Assembly (NCBI GenBank): GCA_028015205.1
Contig: CM051521.1
Span: forward strand, 69,796,314 to 69,860,313
Source: Mytilisepta virgata
Lineage: Eukaryota > Mollusca > Bivalvia > Mytilida > Mytilidae
Direction: 5' to 3'
Length of the DNA stretch: 64,000 bases
Below the pieces are notes generated by a model. That model made no database searches. It saw only the letters and a list, made by a program, of their open reading frames with translations, and was not told the origin of the DNA. The number at the start of each line of letters is the position of its first letter. Position 1 is the first letter of the stretch. Shown one piece after another: positions 1 through 13,900 of the stretch. A program made the position numbers and the translations under genes.

Positions 1-19
1 CGGCGTGAAATGTTACCAA

Positions 20-420
20 AAAAGACTACCTTTTTTACCAAAAAGCTCAATAAAAATTCTATAACTCAAAAATAAAATAAAGAATCATCACGAAAAAGAA
101 TACAGATCTTCACATTAATATAACTAACAAGTGTGTGAAGTTTGATGCAATAATCATAAAAAGTTTCTGAGATACGGTGCGACATGTGAAAAACCCCCCC
201 TTTTTTTTTTACAAAAAACTCAATAACTCTAAAATAAAATTTTGAATCATCACCAAAAAGTATACAGATCTTTAGATTAATATAACTAAGAAGTGTGTAA
301 AGTTTTAAGCAATAATCATAAATCGTTTTTGAGATACGGCGCAACATGTGAAACCCCCCTTTTTTTTACAAAAAACTCAATAACTCTAAAATAAAATTTT
401 GAGATACGGCGTGACATGTG
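20..420. repeat. Diverged tandem repeat, about 2.5 copies
   Basis: The unit starts with a T-run, then ACAAAAAACTCAATAACTC, an ATCATCACCAAAAAGTATAC block and TTTGAGATACGGCG, ending AACATGTGAAA. Copies begin near 28 and 208, and a shortened third begins near 368. The unit is about 165-180 bp. It is non-coding intronic or intergenic DNA; open frames over it are incidental. Confidence 0.7.
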
Positions 421-480
421 AAAAAACACACCCCTGTTTTAGTCACAAAGTCCGGTAACTCAAAAAGTTTTAATCTTATT

Positions 481-1860
481 TTCACCAAAAAGTATACAAA
501 TTGTTTGACCATCATAAGAAACAACTATGTCAAGTTTCATGAAATCTGGATAAGCTGTTCTCAAGTTACGGGCATATAAAAATTTGAAAAACCAGAAGAT
601 TTTGAATTATAACGTTTCCAGGGACATCCTTGTTATCTTCAGTTTTTAGTTGCTGAAAATCTGCACTTTTATGCATACCCCATATATCTTTATAAATTAT
701 TCTCAAGAGTGCATATCAAAGGAAATCAAGAAAAATCCAAGAATAAAAGAACACCATGGCCAGTTGATGCACTGAATATACATAATTCAACAAATTGTGT
801 GTAATTAGCACGTTCATTATTAATAAATCATTATTCTCGTTCCACTAAATGGTCTCACCATGTTGTAATTTTGCATTATTGTCTGGGCCCAATTGTTCAA
901 AAGTTAACTACAATTTTCAGTTTCAAATTTTCACATTTTTATATCTTTGCGTATGCCTAAAGATCGACTAAAAATTCTGATGGGAAAATCCCACGACTTT
1001 GTGTGTCTATGCAAAATTCTGTACAGATGTATTACTTTACAATCGAAAAAATGGAAAGTGAAAAAAGTTATTAACTTTTGAACAACTGGGCCTTGCTTCT
1101 AATTAAGGATATGTTAAACATTTCTCATTCATGGATTGACATTTTCAACTGAGTTTTGAATTTTTTGTATCTCTTTTGGTGTTTTATGTTGTGAAGATAA
1201 GCAGTGTAATGCATAGTTTATGGATATTGGTAAATTAAAAGAAATAACCAGATGAGTATTATAATTAATGACACTTGTTGTAAGTCTATATTTATAACAC
1301 AAATACAAAAAGGTTATTTAATTATTACAATTATCCAAAAGTCCTCGTGGACAACGCCCGCTGCACTCAATTTACGGTTATAAAGTTCTTGGTGACTTAT
1401 ATTTAGTGTATCAAAACAATTGTAATTCATTATGATATATTAATTTAACTTCAAAACACGATAAATCTGACAAATAACTGTATCACCGCAATGGTCGTCA
1501 ACAAGTTTTTTTCACCTGAACAATATGGCGTAGAGTGTTGGTAACCAGGTTGTGACTTCCGGTGATGTCACGGCAATTCCCCCTATTATACATGTACTGT
1601 TTAGGTAATGGTGTCCCAGTTATAGGAATTATATTTTTTGTGAAATGGGGCCTGTTTATTCTGTCAATGCAAAAATGATATGCATAAAACCTAAGGAAAG
1701 CAATTGTGATTCCAAAGATGTGTTAATTTGTGATGTAAACAAACACCCTTCTTATTTGATATAGCAGTAGTGGGCAATGTTTCATCTTAACTCATGTCAT
1801 CTACCAAAAAAACAAACATTAATTTATGAAAGGAGATAGCATGCTGTTCTATTCATTTAC
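481..1860. other. AT-rich non-coding stretch
   Basis: No exon, RNA gene or element terminus was recognised here. It lies downstream, in the sense of the minus-strand gene, of the last visible exon and should be intron. The next exon would have to start with one base completing the split AG codon of exon 1861-1928. None was found with a matching acceptor. Confidence 0.5.
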
Positions 1861-1928
1861 CTTCTTTCAGTTTCACATCTTGGATCAAAATCTATAATAA
1901 ATCTACTAGCACCTGGACAGCTAAACAC
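1861..1928 (-). CDS. Host gene exon k (last visible)
   Basis: 68 nt. The acceptor is TTTTTACAG just right of 1928 and the donor GTAAATG just left of 1861. Phase 0 start: 22 codons reading VFSCPGASRFIIDFDPRC then ETER, plus two bases (AG) of a split codon. The other frames are not consistent with the exon before it. The FDPRCxTE pattern looks like a conserved strand-turn of a globular domain. The downstream exon lies outside the window. Confidence 0.8.
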
Positions 1929-4900
1929 CTGTAAAAATTAAATTTTTCATGATTAATGTATTGTTTTTAGTCTGCTGAAATTCTCCTTTCATTTCAATAT
2001 GTTACCAATATCCACATTTCATTACAATGTACACCCTGAAATTGGGTTGGTTAATTAAAATCCTTATTTTTTTTTGTCACTTCTATTATCTCTGGTTAGA
2101 AACTAATTCATATGAATTCATATGAAATTAGAGGGATAGTTTAAATTATGTTTCACTTATTCTTAAGTATTCTCCTGTCTTTCAATATTTAGAACTTTCA
2201 TTGTTCTCAAGCACACAAAAAATAAGAATATTACATTTTTGACACTTCTCCTTTCTTCACGTGTCTGAAAATGTAAATAAAATGCTCCGCTGGGCGCAGC
2301 TAGATACGACCGCAGATGTCGAACCCTGAATAGTTGGGGCAATTATGAACACAACATTCAAGCTTGATACAATACTGAATTTGGATTGTGAATAAATATT
2401 TGACACAGCATAGGTTTCTGACACAGAATGAATGTTGTCTAAGAACTTAAAAATTTTTAATTTACCTATTCAAACCATATCAGTATTATTTGTTTTTATA
2501 TATAAATCAGAAATAACCAATTTAAAATTTAAAATTGGGCACACATATCAATTTCTTGCTATTACTGTGTAATTGAAAATTTCTTCAAATATTTGACACA
2601 TAACAGGTTTCTGACACAGAATAACTGAAATCAAAGAACTTAGAATTGGTCATATGATTTGAATTTATATTCAATTTTTTGCTTCTTGTGCAATACAATA
2701 TGCTGTGGAGAATTGCCCCCCCCCAAAAAAAATAATAATTTACCCCTTTTTTTAGCTTTTGTGCAATACACTATGAAGTTGCAAATTGACCCCCCCTCCC
2801 AAAAAAAAAAACAAAAAACAATAAAATTTATTGTAACCCCCCCCCTTTTTTTTGCTAAAAAAAATTTGAAATGTTCTTTTTAATTTATGAAATATGAAAT
2901 GAGAAAAAATTACCCCCTCCCCAATTTCTCATTTACCCCCCCCCCCCCCCACAAATTTTGTTTTCAACCCCCCCCCCCCCCCCCCATTTCTTTATACTTT
3001 GCAACCATAACAGCCCATTTAAATACACCATAACATATTAAAATAGAAAATGACATCATAGTCATGGATGGCAAATTTTAAATATACATAATTTAAAAGC
3101 AGTTAAGATAAGATAAACAAAAAAGCTTCATCAGCACATTTTATATTGGCAAATTTCCAATGGAATTTGTTAATAATAAAGTTTTGATAACAGGGCACAC
3201 ATAAATTTCTTGCTATTGTGCAATACTGTGCAATTGAAATTTCTTCAAATATTTGACACATAATAGGTTTCTGACACAGAATAACTGAAATAAAGAACTT
3301 AGAATTGGTCATATGATTTGAATTTATATTCAATTTTTTGCTTTTGTGTAATACAATATGCTGTGGAGAATTGCCCCCCCCCCCCCCCCCAAAAAAAATA
3401 ATTTACCCCCTTTTTAGCTTTAATTTTGGACCCCGATTTGGACCAACTTGAAAACTGGGCCCATAATAAAAAAACTAAGTACATGTTTAGATTCAGCATA
3501 TCAAAGAACCCAAAGAATTCAATTTTTGTTAAAATCAAACTAAGTTTAATTTTGGACCCTTTGGACCTTAATGTAGACCAATTTGAAAACGGGACCAAAA
3601 ATTAAGAATCTAAATGCACGGTTAGATTCGGCATATCAAAGAACCCCAATAGTTCAATTTTCGATGAAATCAAACAAAGTTTAATTTTGGACCCCGATTT
3701 GGACCAACTTGAAAACTGGGCCCATAATAAAAAAACTAAGTACATGTTTAGATTCAGCATATCAAAGAACCCAAAGAATTCAATTTTTGTTAAAATCAAA
3801 CTAAGTTTAATTTTGGACCCTTTGGACCTTAATGTAGACCAATTTGAAAACGGGACCAAAAATTAGGAATCTAAATTAGGAACCCTAATTCCTAAACTGT
3901 TGGGACCAAAACTCCAAAAATCAATCCCAACCTTCCTTTTGTGGTCATAAACTTTGTGTTTAAATTTCATAGATTTCTATTTACTTATACTAAAGTTATT
4001 GTGCGAAAACCAAGAAAAATGCTTATTGGGCCCTTTTTTGGCCCCTGATTCTTAAACTGTTGGGACCAAAACTCCCAAAATCAATCCCAACCTTCCTTTT
4101 GTGGTCATAAACCTTGTGTTTAAATTTCATAGATTTCTATTAACTTATACTAAAGTTATAGTGCGAAAACCAAATGTCTTCGGACGACGACGCTGACGAC
4201 GGACGACGACGCCAACGTCATACCAATATACGACCGCAAAAATTTTGCGGTCGTATAAAAATAAGAAAATAAGGAAGTTTTTAAATATGTTTTAAAATAA
4301 TAACAGTAGATACTTCATCTTTTATAATCTTGCATAGAGTAATAGTTCGTTTTAATCCCTCTGTCACCAAGTATAGATAAAAGAGGAGGAAGACAATGAT
4401 GATAGATTTATACACATATTAAAATTTTGATTTAAATCTTGGACATAGTCACCAATAAAGCATACTGGAAATAAATCTAATTACCTGTGTTTCATGCTCA
4501 TTATTACCATAACTGTGTGATGATTCAACAACCCATGTCCTGAGTACTATATCATCTGTTTGTACATTTGACCAATGCTCACTCATTATCTGTCATCAAC
4601 AAATTTAACTCATTGCAGATTATTGTACAATTAAACTTCTATTGAAGATTAAAACATAAAGAAGACTTGAATAATTCTGAAATTGCCAGAAAATGAGAGT
4701 TTTCGTTATATCTTTTCATCTGTTGATACTGCCTTGCATCAGTGTCCTAAAATAAGACAGAAGTAAATAATCTGATATGTAACGAGTGGAAACACTAAAT
4801 GTCCTGAGTATCTGCCACGGTTGCACGGGTTGGGAAATAGAAATATTTGAGCCCAAAGGTGTGAGAGAGCCAAGATTGATACCTTTTCTCACATTTAAAA

Positions 4901-7900
4901 CAAGTTTTTAAAACTGTCACTCAAGCATGAAATTGAGGTCAAGGTCTCAAGCCAGGTGTCAGACTGATAAGTACCCACCAAGAACTATCTATTGACCAAA
5001 TATGGTTAGTCTAGGTATTCTAGTGTCTTAGAAATGGACTTCACCATGAAAAAGTGACAAAGTCACTCAAGCAGGAAAATGAGGTCAAGGTCCCAAGCCA
5101 TGTGTCAGACTGGCATGTACCCACCAAGAACTATTTATAGATCAAATATGCTTGGCCTAGGTATTACAGTTGCTGAGAAATGGATTTAACCACGAAACTT
5201 GGACGCATATTTTACATTTATATTTATGAAGTCAGTGAAGCATGAAATTGAGGTCAGGGTCACAAGACAAGTATACTGTGGCAAACCTTATACGATAAGC
5301 TACCTGTGGGCCATAAATCTTAATTGAAGGTATGACATGTGCAATGTTATTAAAGTTTTAAAAAGTTTACTCTGAAGCTGCCGGAAAGTAATACCTATAT
5401 ATCGCCTCCGCGACTTTTCGTCGCAGTTGAGACAATAACCTAAAACTGCAAAATTTCCTTAAAATTAACAATTCAGGGGCAATAAGCCAACAAAGGGTTG
5501 ACCGATTTGTCTGAAAATTTAATGGCAGGGAGATCTTGATCTGATGAAAATTTTTATTCCATGTCAGTTTTACTCTAAATACTTTAGTTTTTGAGATATA
5601 AGCCAAAAACTGCACCCCTATGTTCTATTTTTAGCCATGACAGCCATGTGTCTCGACGGACAATAAAATAAAACATAAAGTTTTTTCTAGATACCCTAAG
5701 GATCATTCAGACTAGGAATGGCTGTAATTGGTTCAGTGGTTTCAGAGGAGAAGTCTTTGAAAAAGTTTACGACGGACAACGGACACCAAGTGATAGCAAA
5801 AGCTCATATGTCCTTTTAGGACAGGTGAGCTAATAAACACAGGTGTCAAAAATCAATCTGTCCAATACATTATGACAATCCAAGCGAATGTCCTTTTTGT
5901 TACATAAAAACTTGTTGAAAAATTAATTAACAGATGTACTTATTCATTCATTCATCATCATGATCAAAAGTATATTGAGTTTATCAAATAATTATCAGTA
6001 TTTAAAAATCTTAATCATAAAAAACAATGCAAATTAAATATTGTAAAATTAGGCAATTAAAGAAAAATACAAAACATATTTTTGAGGTTCTTGTATTGCT
6101 TGTTGGAAATTAAACATTTGTAGTTCTGATGGATAGGCAATGTTTTGATATTTAAAATTCCCAATACCCACTGTAGACTTTCTATGACTATTTATTCAAT
6201 AGATATACATATAAAATCAACACAGTCATTCTTTGGAACTACGCTTTAATCGTAAGCTGACAATTAAAACCCTCAATCTGAAATAACAGGTGTTTGGAAA
6301 GAAAACAGGTCAACAAAAAATTATGTACATTCACAGTACCTTAGCTGTAATTGAACATAACAAATGATTGAGAGACTACAGGTAGATGAATTGCATACAT
6401 CAACAAGTATTCCCAACACCACAAAAAGATTTATTGACACTGACATTCTCAGATATGTAATTTACCTGAACAAGAAAAATCATTAACAAGTAGCCAGTGT
6501 GATACACAATATGTATTATATTATAACTAGAACTGTCCTGAAAGGGACTATTAACCACCACAGCAACATGTCTGTTTTGAAGCTTTTTTAAATATCTTGC
6601 CCAAACAGAAAATCCTAACAATATGTACATCTCCATAATGTGATCTAACAATTCATAAAGTTTCATGAGAATCATGTAAGTAATGTAGGAGGAGTTGCAG
6701 ACAACACATGGAACAAAATTTTGTTAAAAAATCCCTAAGTCCATACAGCCTTATCTTTTACATTTCTTGTCCAAACATAAAATCCTGACAATATGCACAT
6801 CTCCATAATGTGATCTAACAATTCACACAGTTTCAGGAGAATCCTACAAGAAATGTAGGAGGAGTTGTGGACAACGTTTTTTTGGACAGACCGACAGAAG
6901 GACGAACGGACAGACAGACGGACTGAAACCTATATACCCCCCAAACTTTATTTGTGGGGGGTATAATTAATACAAATGAAGCAATAAACACTTCTTTTTA
7001 CTGAAGTGTGTCTTGGTAACGATTGGCAAATTATTCAAACCGCAAATGCCCAGAATAAACATTTATACATTTTGTGATGCACTTGAACACCTGTGGTTGT
7101 TACCCTTGTGTAACAGGATTCATGGGGCAAAATGAATCGAAATTTAAAATTCATACCATTCTAATTAAAAGACATGTATATATATGCTAAGACAAACAAA
7201 AAGAAAAGAAAAAAAAAAAGTTTGAAACAAGTATAGTATTTTCCTGCCTATAGGTCGAGACTTTTTTTACTTTAAAATGACCATTTTACCACTATAAATC
7301 TATGGAGAAAGTATCCATAAGACCTATAGTCCAGAAAATACAATAACGTAAAACAAAGAGAAAGAAATCTTCCTGAAAAAGAAAACAATTGAATGATAAA
7401 TTATAATGAACATTAATTTCAACCACTCAGGAGAGTGGCTGACTACAATAACGGTCACAACATATAGTGTTTCTCCACTCTTATGTAACCGATTAATATC
7501 ACACTGGGACATGCATCTGCTGCCACAATGTTGTCAGCCTGGATGGCCACGATAATACTAGCGTGGCAAAGACAGATTGCCATGGTAAAATCTTGTTTTT
7601 TCTGGAAACCACATTGCGAGATCTGTACATGCAAAAAAGATAAAATTTTCTTCAGACACAATTACATCATTATACAAGGTACATCACTTACATCTGGAAA
7701 AATGTCTGGAAGTTTTCTGGCCAATTCATTTAGATCTGTAATAAGAGGTTGGAAACTATTTATGAGGACAACTCTGGCTGTTGATCCACAGTAATCACAT
7801 ATGTAGGTCAGAATTAACACCTGAAAATATGAAACAACTATGTACAACTATACTTTAATATTATTTATAAATTTATAATTTTGCATTCACAAACTTCCCC

Positions 7901-10900
7901 AAAAACTATAACAGAAAAGTCCATGTTTTGCTATGGGAAACCACAAAATCCATTAGATAAAAACACCAATTTTGTCAAGTTTTGCTTTATTCCAGTTTAA
8001 ACTGCAGGAGATTTTGTTCACAAACCTTTATGTTTTGCACAAAAATACATATGTATGCAGCAATTCTGTGAAGTTTCATTTCATTTCTATATAAACTGTT
8101 TTTGTTCGGCTCTGGCAGCCATCTTGGATGACCAGTAGGGTTATAGATTCTGAAAGAGGACCAACTAAGAAATATTGCTGCCAATTTTTTTTTCAAATGG
8201 CCCCCGGCCTATCATCCAAGATGGCCACCAGAGCCAAACATAGTTTAATACAGGACCCTATGGAAAATTTACTTAAAGATCTTCTTGTCTGAAACCATTT
8301 GGCCAATTGGAACAAAATTTAGCAGAATGGTCTTTAGGTAGTCCTCTTTCAGAATTGTATATCCGATGGCCCTGCCCACCATCCAAAATGGCAGCCAGAT
8401 CAGAACATTGTTAAACATAATACTCTGTGGGAAATTTACTTAAAGATCTTCTTGTCTAAAACCACTGGGCCATTTGGAAAAAAACTCGGCAGCAATGGTC
8501 CTTTAATAGGTGGTCCTCTTTCAGATTTGTATCCAATGACCCGGTCTGTCATCCAAGATGGCCGCCAGAGCCGAACATAGTTTAACAAAGGACTCTGTTG
8601 GAAATTTACTTAAAGATCTTCCTGTCTGAAACTACTTGGCCAATTAGAACAAAAGTTGGCAGCAATGGTCCTTAGGTGGTCCCCTTTTAGAATTGTCTAT
8701 CCGATGGCCCCAGCCACCATCCAAAATTATCGCCAGAGCTGAACATTGTTAAACATAGTACCCTATGGGAAATTTAAAGATATTCTCGTCTAAAAACAGT
8801 GTCATCGGATATAATTCTGAAAGAGGACCACCTAAGGACAATTGCTGCCAAGTTTTGTTCCAATTGGCCTAGTGGTTTCAGACAAGAAGATCTTTAACAA
8901 GATTGCTACACGTAGCCATAATTGTCCCCCGCCGCAGAGAAAAGTCAAAGCCCCACAAGATATACAAAATGTGCATTATTGAAATGGTGGCATAGCATCA
9001 AGTACATATGGTAACTACAAAATTTGAACGAAATCCGATCGCCGTTCTCAGATGAGTTTCATCCACAAAGTGTTATTATAGTGTCACATGCACAAAAACG
9101 TTAAAGTCCCATGTACTCATGTAAAATTTGTCGAATCAAAATGGTCGTGCCATAGGATCAAGTACATATGGTGAATAATAATCCTACAAAATTTGAACAA
9201 AATCCGATCACAAGTCTCAGAGGAGTTGCGTCCACAAAGTGTTCCTATAGTATCAAATGCAGAAAAAAGTTAAAGTCCCATAACTCAGTAAAATTTGTCG
9301 AATCAAAATGGTGGCGCGATAGGATCAAATACATATGGTGACTAACAGTCCTACAAAATTTTAACGAAATCCGATGGGCAGTCTCAGAGGAGTTGCGTCC
9401 ACATATAACTGACTGACGGATGGACGCAGACCATTACTAAGTCCATCCGTCGTGTTGCGGTGGGGGACAATTAAAGTATCCAGAGGATGCTATGTTAAAC
9501 TATGTACAGCTCTGGTGGCCATCTTGGATGACGGGCCAGGTCATCGGATACAATTCTGAAAGAGGACCACCTAAGAACCATAGCTGCTAAATTTTGTTCC
9601 AATTGGCCCAGTGGTTTCAGACAAGAAGATCTTTAAGTAAATTTCCCAGTGGGTCCTATGTTAAACTATATTAGGCTCTGGCGGCTATCTTGGATGACAG
9701 ACTGGGTCATCAGATGAAAATCTGAAATAGGACCACCTAAGGACCAATTTGCTCATAATTTTGTTCCAATTGGCCCAGTGGTTTAAGAGGAGAAGATCTT
9801 TAAATGAAAGTTTACGAAGATGACAATGACTCCAAGTGAAGACAATAGCTCACATGGCCCTTTGGAGCCTGAATCGCTCACCTGGATTTTTGGTGACCAC
9901 AACTAAATAAGATCTGTAAGGAATTGTTCCACAGTGTCCAGCACTTTTAGATAAGATATGTAAAGAATTTTTCCAATGTTAAAAATGTTAAACTAAGTCC
10001 AGCTGTGGCAGCTAGCCTGGATTCCAATCGGCACAAAAACATAACTTTTGTAGCAGACATTTATCCAAGGATCTTCATGCAACAAAAACATTTCAAATGG
10101 CTTAGAATTTTCTGACAAGAAGACCTTTGTATAAATTTCCCGAATGGGTCCAATGTAAAACTAATCCAGCTGTGGCGACCATCTTGGATTTAAGATCAGC
10201 ATAAAAAAAACAGAACTATTGTAGAGGCTCATCCAATGCTTGTTCATACATAAAAATATTTCAATTGACTAATTTCTGACAAGAGGAATTTTGTACAAAT
10301 TTCCCTTAGGGTTTAATGTTAAACTAAGTCTGGCTGTGGCAGCCATATTGAATTTCCAATCGGCACAATAAACATAATTTTGTGGTGGTCTATAAAATGA
10401 TCATTCACATATCAAAAACATTTCAATTGGCTTGGTAGTTTCTGACAAGAAGACCTTTGTACAAGATTCCCCATAGGCTCCAATGTTAAACTAAGTCCGG
10501 CTGTGGCAGCCATATTAAATTTTTGATTGGCACGAAAAACATACATTTGTAGAGGTTCATCCAATGCTTGTTCATACATAACCAGAAATCTACGATTACA
10601 AAGTTTGCCTCTAATTTTGGTGTGTGGCTGTGTAGCTCCCCGAGATCCACCCTTACAGCAAGTAATGATTGTTGGTCGCTTGGTATCGGAGTACTGAACT
10701 CAGATGTGAAAGTCAATGAAGTGCAGTAAGTAGTTCAGAGTGACCTAATGTTGGTCGGAGGCTGTATTACTCCCTGAGGTGCACCATTATACCAAGTGAT
10801 ATAATTGTAGGTCCCTAATTGGTATTGGAGAACTGAACTCGGACGAAAAACTTAACCTATGTCAATATAGAGTGAGATGTAGGTCAGAGTGACCTAATTT

Positions 10901-13900
10901 TGGTGGGAGGCTGTGTTACTACCTGATATGCTTCCTCACACAAAGTTATATGATTGTAGATCCCTTGATATCGGAGAACTGAACTTGGACATAAAACTTA
11001 ACCTAGGTCAATAGGTCAATGAAGCATGATAAGTAGGTCAGAGTGACCTAATTTTGGTGGGAGGCTGTGTTAATCCCTGAGATGCACCCTCACACCAAGT
11101 AATATGATTGTAGGTCACTTTGTATATCAAATTTGATTTTTTACATAAAACTTAAAAGCCAGTCAACCGTGTAATATGGGTCATGTGACCTTCATTTTAT
11201 GTCACATGGTCAGTCTCTTCATCATGCACCTGCACACAAAACTATATGACCCTATGTCAACTAGTAACTGAGAACTAGCTGTGGATGCAGAGCTGGACGC
11301 CGGGGTGACTCAAATAGCCCCCCATCAACTTCTTTGAGGCGAACTAAAAACATTTCAATTGGCTTGGTATTTTCTGACAAGACCTTTATACAAATTTCCC
11401 CATAGGGTTCAATGTTAAATTCTTGAATTTTCCGATCGGCACAAAAAACATAACTTTTGTAGAGGTTCATCCAAGGATCATTCATGCAACAAATCAATTC
11501 AATTAGCTCAGTAGTTTCTGACAAGTAGAGCTTTAAAGATAAGTCCAATCAATGAATTATCTGACCCTGGTAACCATGTTGAATATGTCCTATGTGAAAC
11601 TATGTTTGGCTCCGGCAACCATCTTGGATGACAGGTTGGGTCAGCTGATATAATTTTGAAAAAGGACCACCTAAGGACCTGCTAAATTTGGTTCCAATGT
11701 GCCAAGTGGTTTCTGAGACAAGAAGAACTTTAAGTAAATTTCCCATAGGGTCCTATGTTTAACTATATTCGGCTCTGGTGGCCATCTTGGATGACAGGCT
11801 GGGTCATCGGATACACTTCTTAAAGAGGACCACCCAAGGACCATTGCTGCCAAGTTTTGTTCCAATTGGCCCAGTGGTTTCAGAGGAGAACTTTAAAGGA
11901 AAGTTTATGTCGACGATGACGACGACGGACGACGACGGACACCAAGTGATGGCAATAAAAATGTCTTTTATGGCTGCCAAGGTCCACTAACATAATTGCA
12001 GACTGAGCTAGTTTGCAGGCAAAGATATTACGACAGATTTGAGACAAATATCATTCATTCAACCGTCATTTTTTAAGCAAAATTCAATAAACACACCTGG
12101 TTCTTTTCAAAAAGAATAAATGACAAAGCAAAGGAGCGGTTAATAAAAAATTTCCCACCAATAAGTGAATACAATGCATAATAAACTTGCTTAACATATA
12201 TAGTTAAAAGTAAAATACAAATTGCATTATTCAGTATAATAGGAAAAGTATTTCTGGCAAAATTGAACAATTCCACAATAAAATTTCTGTGTCTATAATA
12301 TTTTCAACCTGGCGCCTGTTACCCGCTAACTGCAAGACCCACGCTCTCTAACTTTGATAATTACTAATGGGCTTAACTTTCATTGGTTTAAACTTAATTA
12401 ATTAATCTTGACCAATGTGTATATCCTGGAAAAAAATAACTGGATCTTGAACATGCCTTACACATGTGAGACTTAGAATGTTATATCACATATAATGAAA
12501 TTGCTGATAACCGATATAAATAAATTATAAAATGATATTTATAAGATTACTTGCATCCATAAAACTTTTTATCATTTGTTCTAAAGAATAAAATACATAT
12601 TCTATATATATGTAATTGCATTAATATACTTTACACAAAGTTTACAAAGGACAAGCGTTTCAATTGCACATACCTTCAAAGGGTTTTAAGTCGGTCTAAC
12701 TTCGCAATTTTTCAATTTCTGATCTAAAAAATTTCAACATAACAGGATCTTACATAATAAATGTTCTTTTAACTGAATAGAGAAAAATGGGCTAAAAATT
12801 AACTAAATACAGAGACTTTGATATCATAAACTGTGACAGACAGACAGACAGGAATATCAATATCCCCCATCCCCCCTTCTGGAAAGGGGGAGATATAATT
12901 ACTTACCAACTGTCTGATTATGTTTCCAAGGAATGAAGAATTCGAAATCCTGAAAAACTGCATCTGAAGTATACATGTATAGATAATCAAAATTACATGT
13001 ATAATAAGGAAAAAATACAGCATTTCATTAAGAAATAATTCATAACAACTATATATTCATTGGGGATTTTAATATGGGTAACATTATCTGAGCAAAATCT
13101 TATCCCGAGCGTTAGCTAGGTGTAAAATTTAAGCAAATAATGTTTACCATATTAAAATCTAATACAATATATGCCTCTCATGAATTATTTCGATTCTAAT
13201 ATGGCAAAAACAGAAATTAGGTAAAAAAAAGTGGTACTGCAAGGCCTTTCATGTGACAGCCATTTTGATTTTTGAACCCATGAAAAAAGAAATCTAAAAA
13301 GGTATAAAAGTAAACACAATAAATTTGATCGCAAGAAAAGTTACTTTTTATTTGATTTTATTGTAATTTAAAGCAAAAAAAAAAGTAAAAATTTTAATAC
13401 ATCTTTAATTGCAAAGGGAAAGCAGCACACAATATTAGAATTAATAATAATTATAATTTGATACAAACAGAAACTTTTAATAATTATATATATAATAATA
13501 ACTGTATCCTTAAATCATGAGTATTTAACAAGAAACTTTCCAAAGTGGTTTATCATTTTTCAACCTCGGAACCATCTGCCCCTGAGGCATCAATGTTAAG
13601 CAAAATATTTTGCTTATATATACTATTCCCAATTACTTTTACAACAGGTGAGAATGTCAATACTATTTTACATATGTTTGTTTAGTCCAAACTTATTAAG
13701 TCTCCCAAACGAGGTGGGACACTTATAGATTTCGATTTGTGATTACTATCAAACATTTTCTTTTTCCTCTCTGAGTTCTCAATAACTGTCAGAGATATGG
13801 ATCTGAGATTTTCCATGATGAAAGATCAATGTTTCTAGATGTGCCTAATACTATTAATTTTTGATTGGGTTCACTGAGACGTATAATGAGGACTTCAACG

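Noticed and set aside
3299..3859. Two reverse-strand open frames with the same N-terminus
   Set aside because: They arise from a recent 261-bp tandem duplication in a non-coding element, and the second copy diverges at the end of the repeat unit.
6402..6465. Additional host exon (VNYISENVSVNKSFCG)
   Set aside because: The acceptor is good, but no donor gives a phase compatible with exons h and i, and the frame stops soon after.
10590..11260. CRISPR-like regularly spaced repeats
   Set aside because: Units of 130-157 bp diverge gradually without constant repeat and unique spacer alternation, and the genome is eukaryotic.
12073..12276. Hydrophobic reverse open frame near exon f
   Set aside because: No acceptor consistent with neighbouring phases; composition is that of AT-rich intron.
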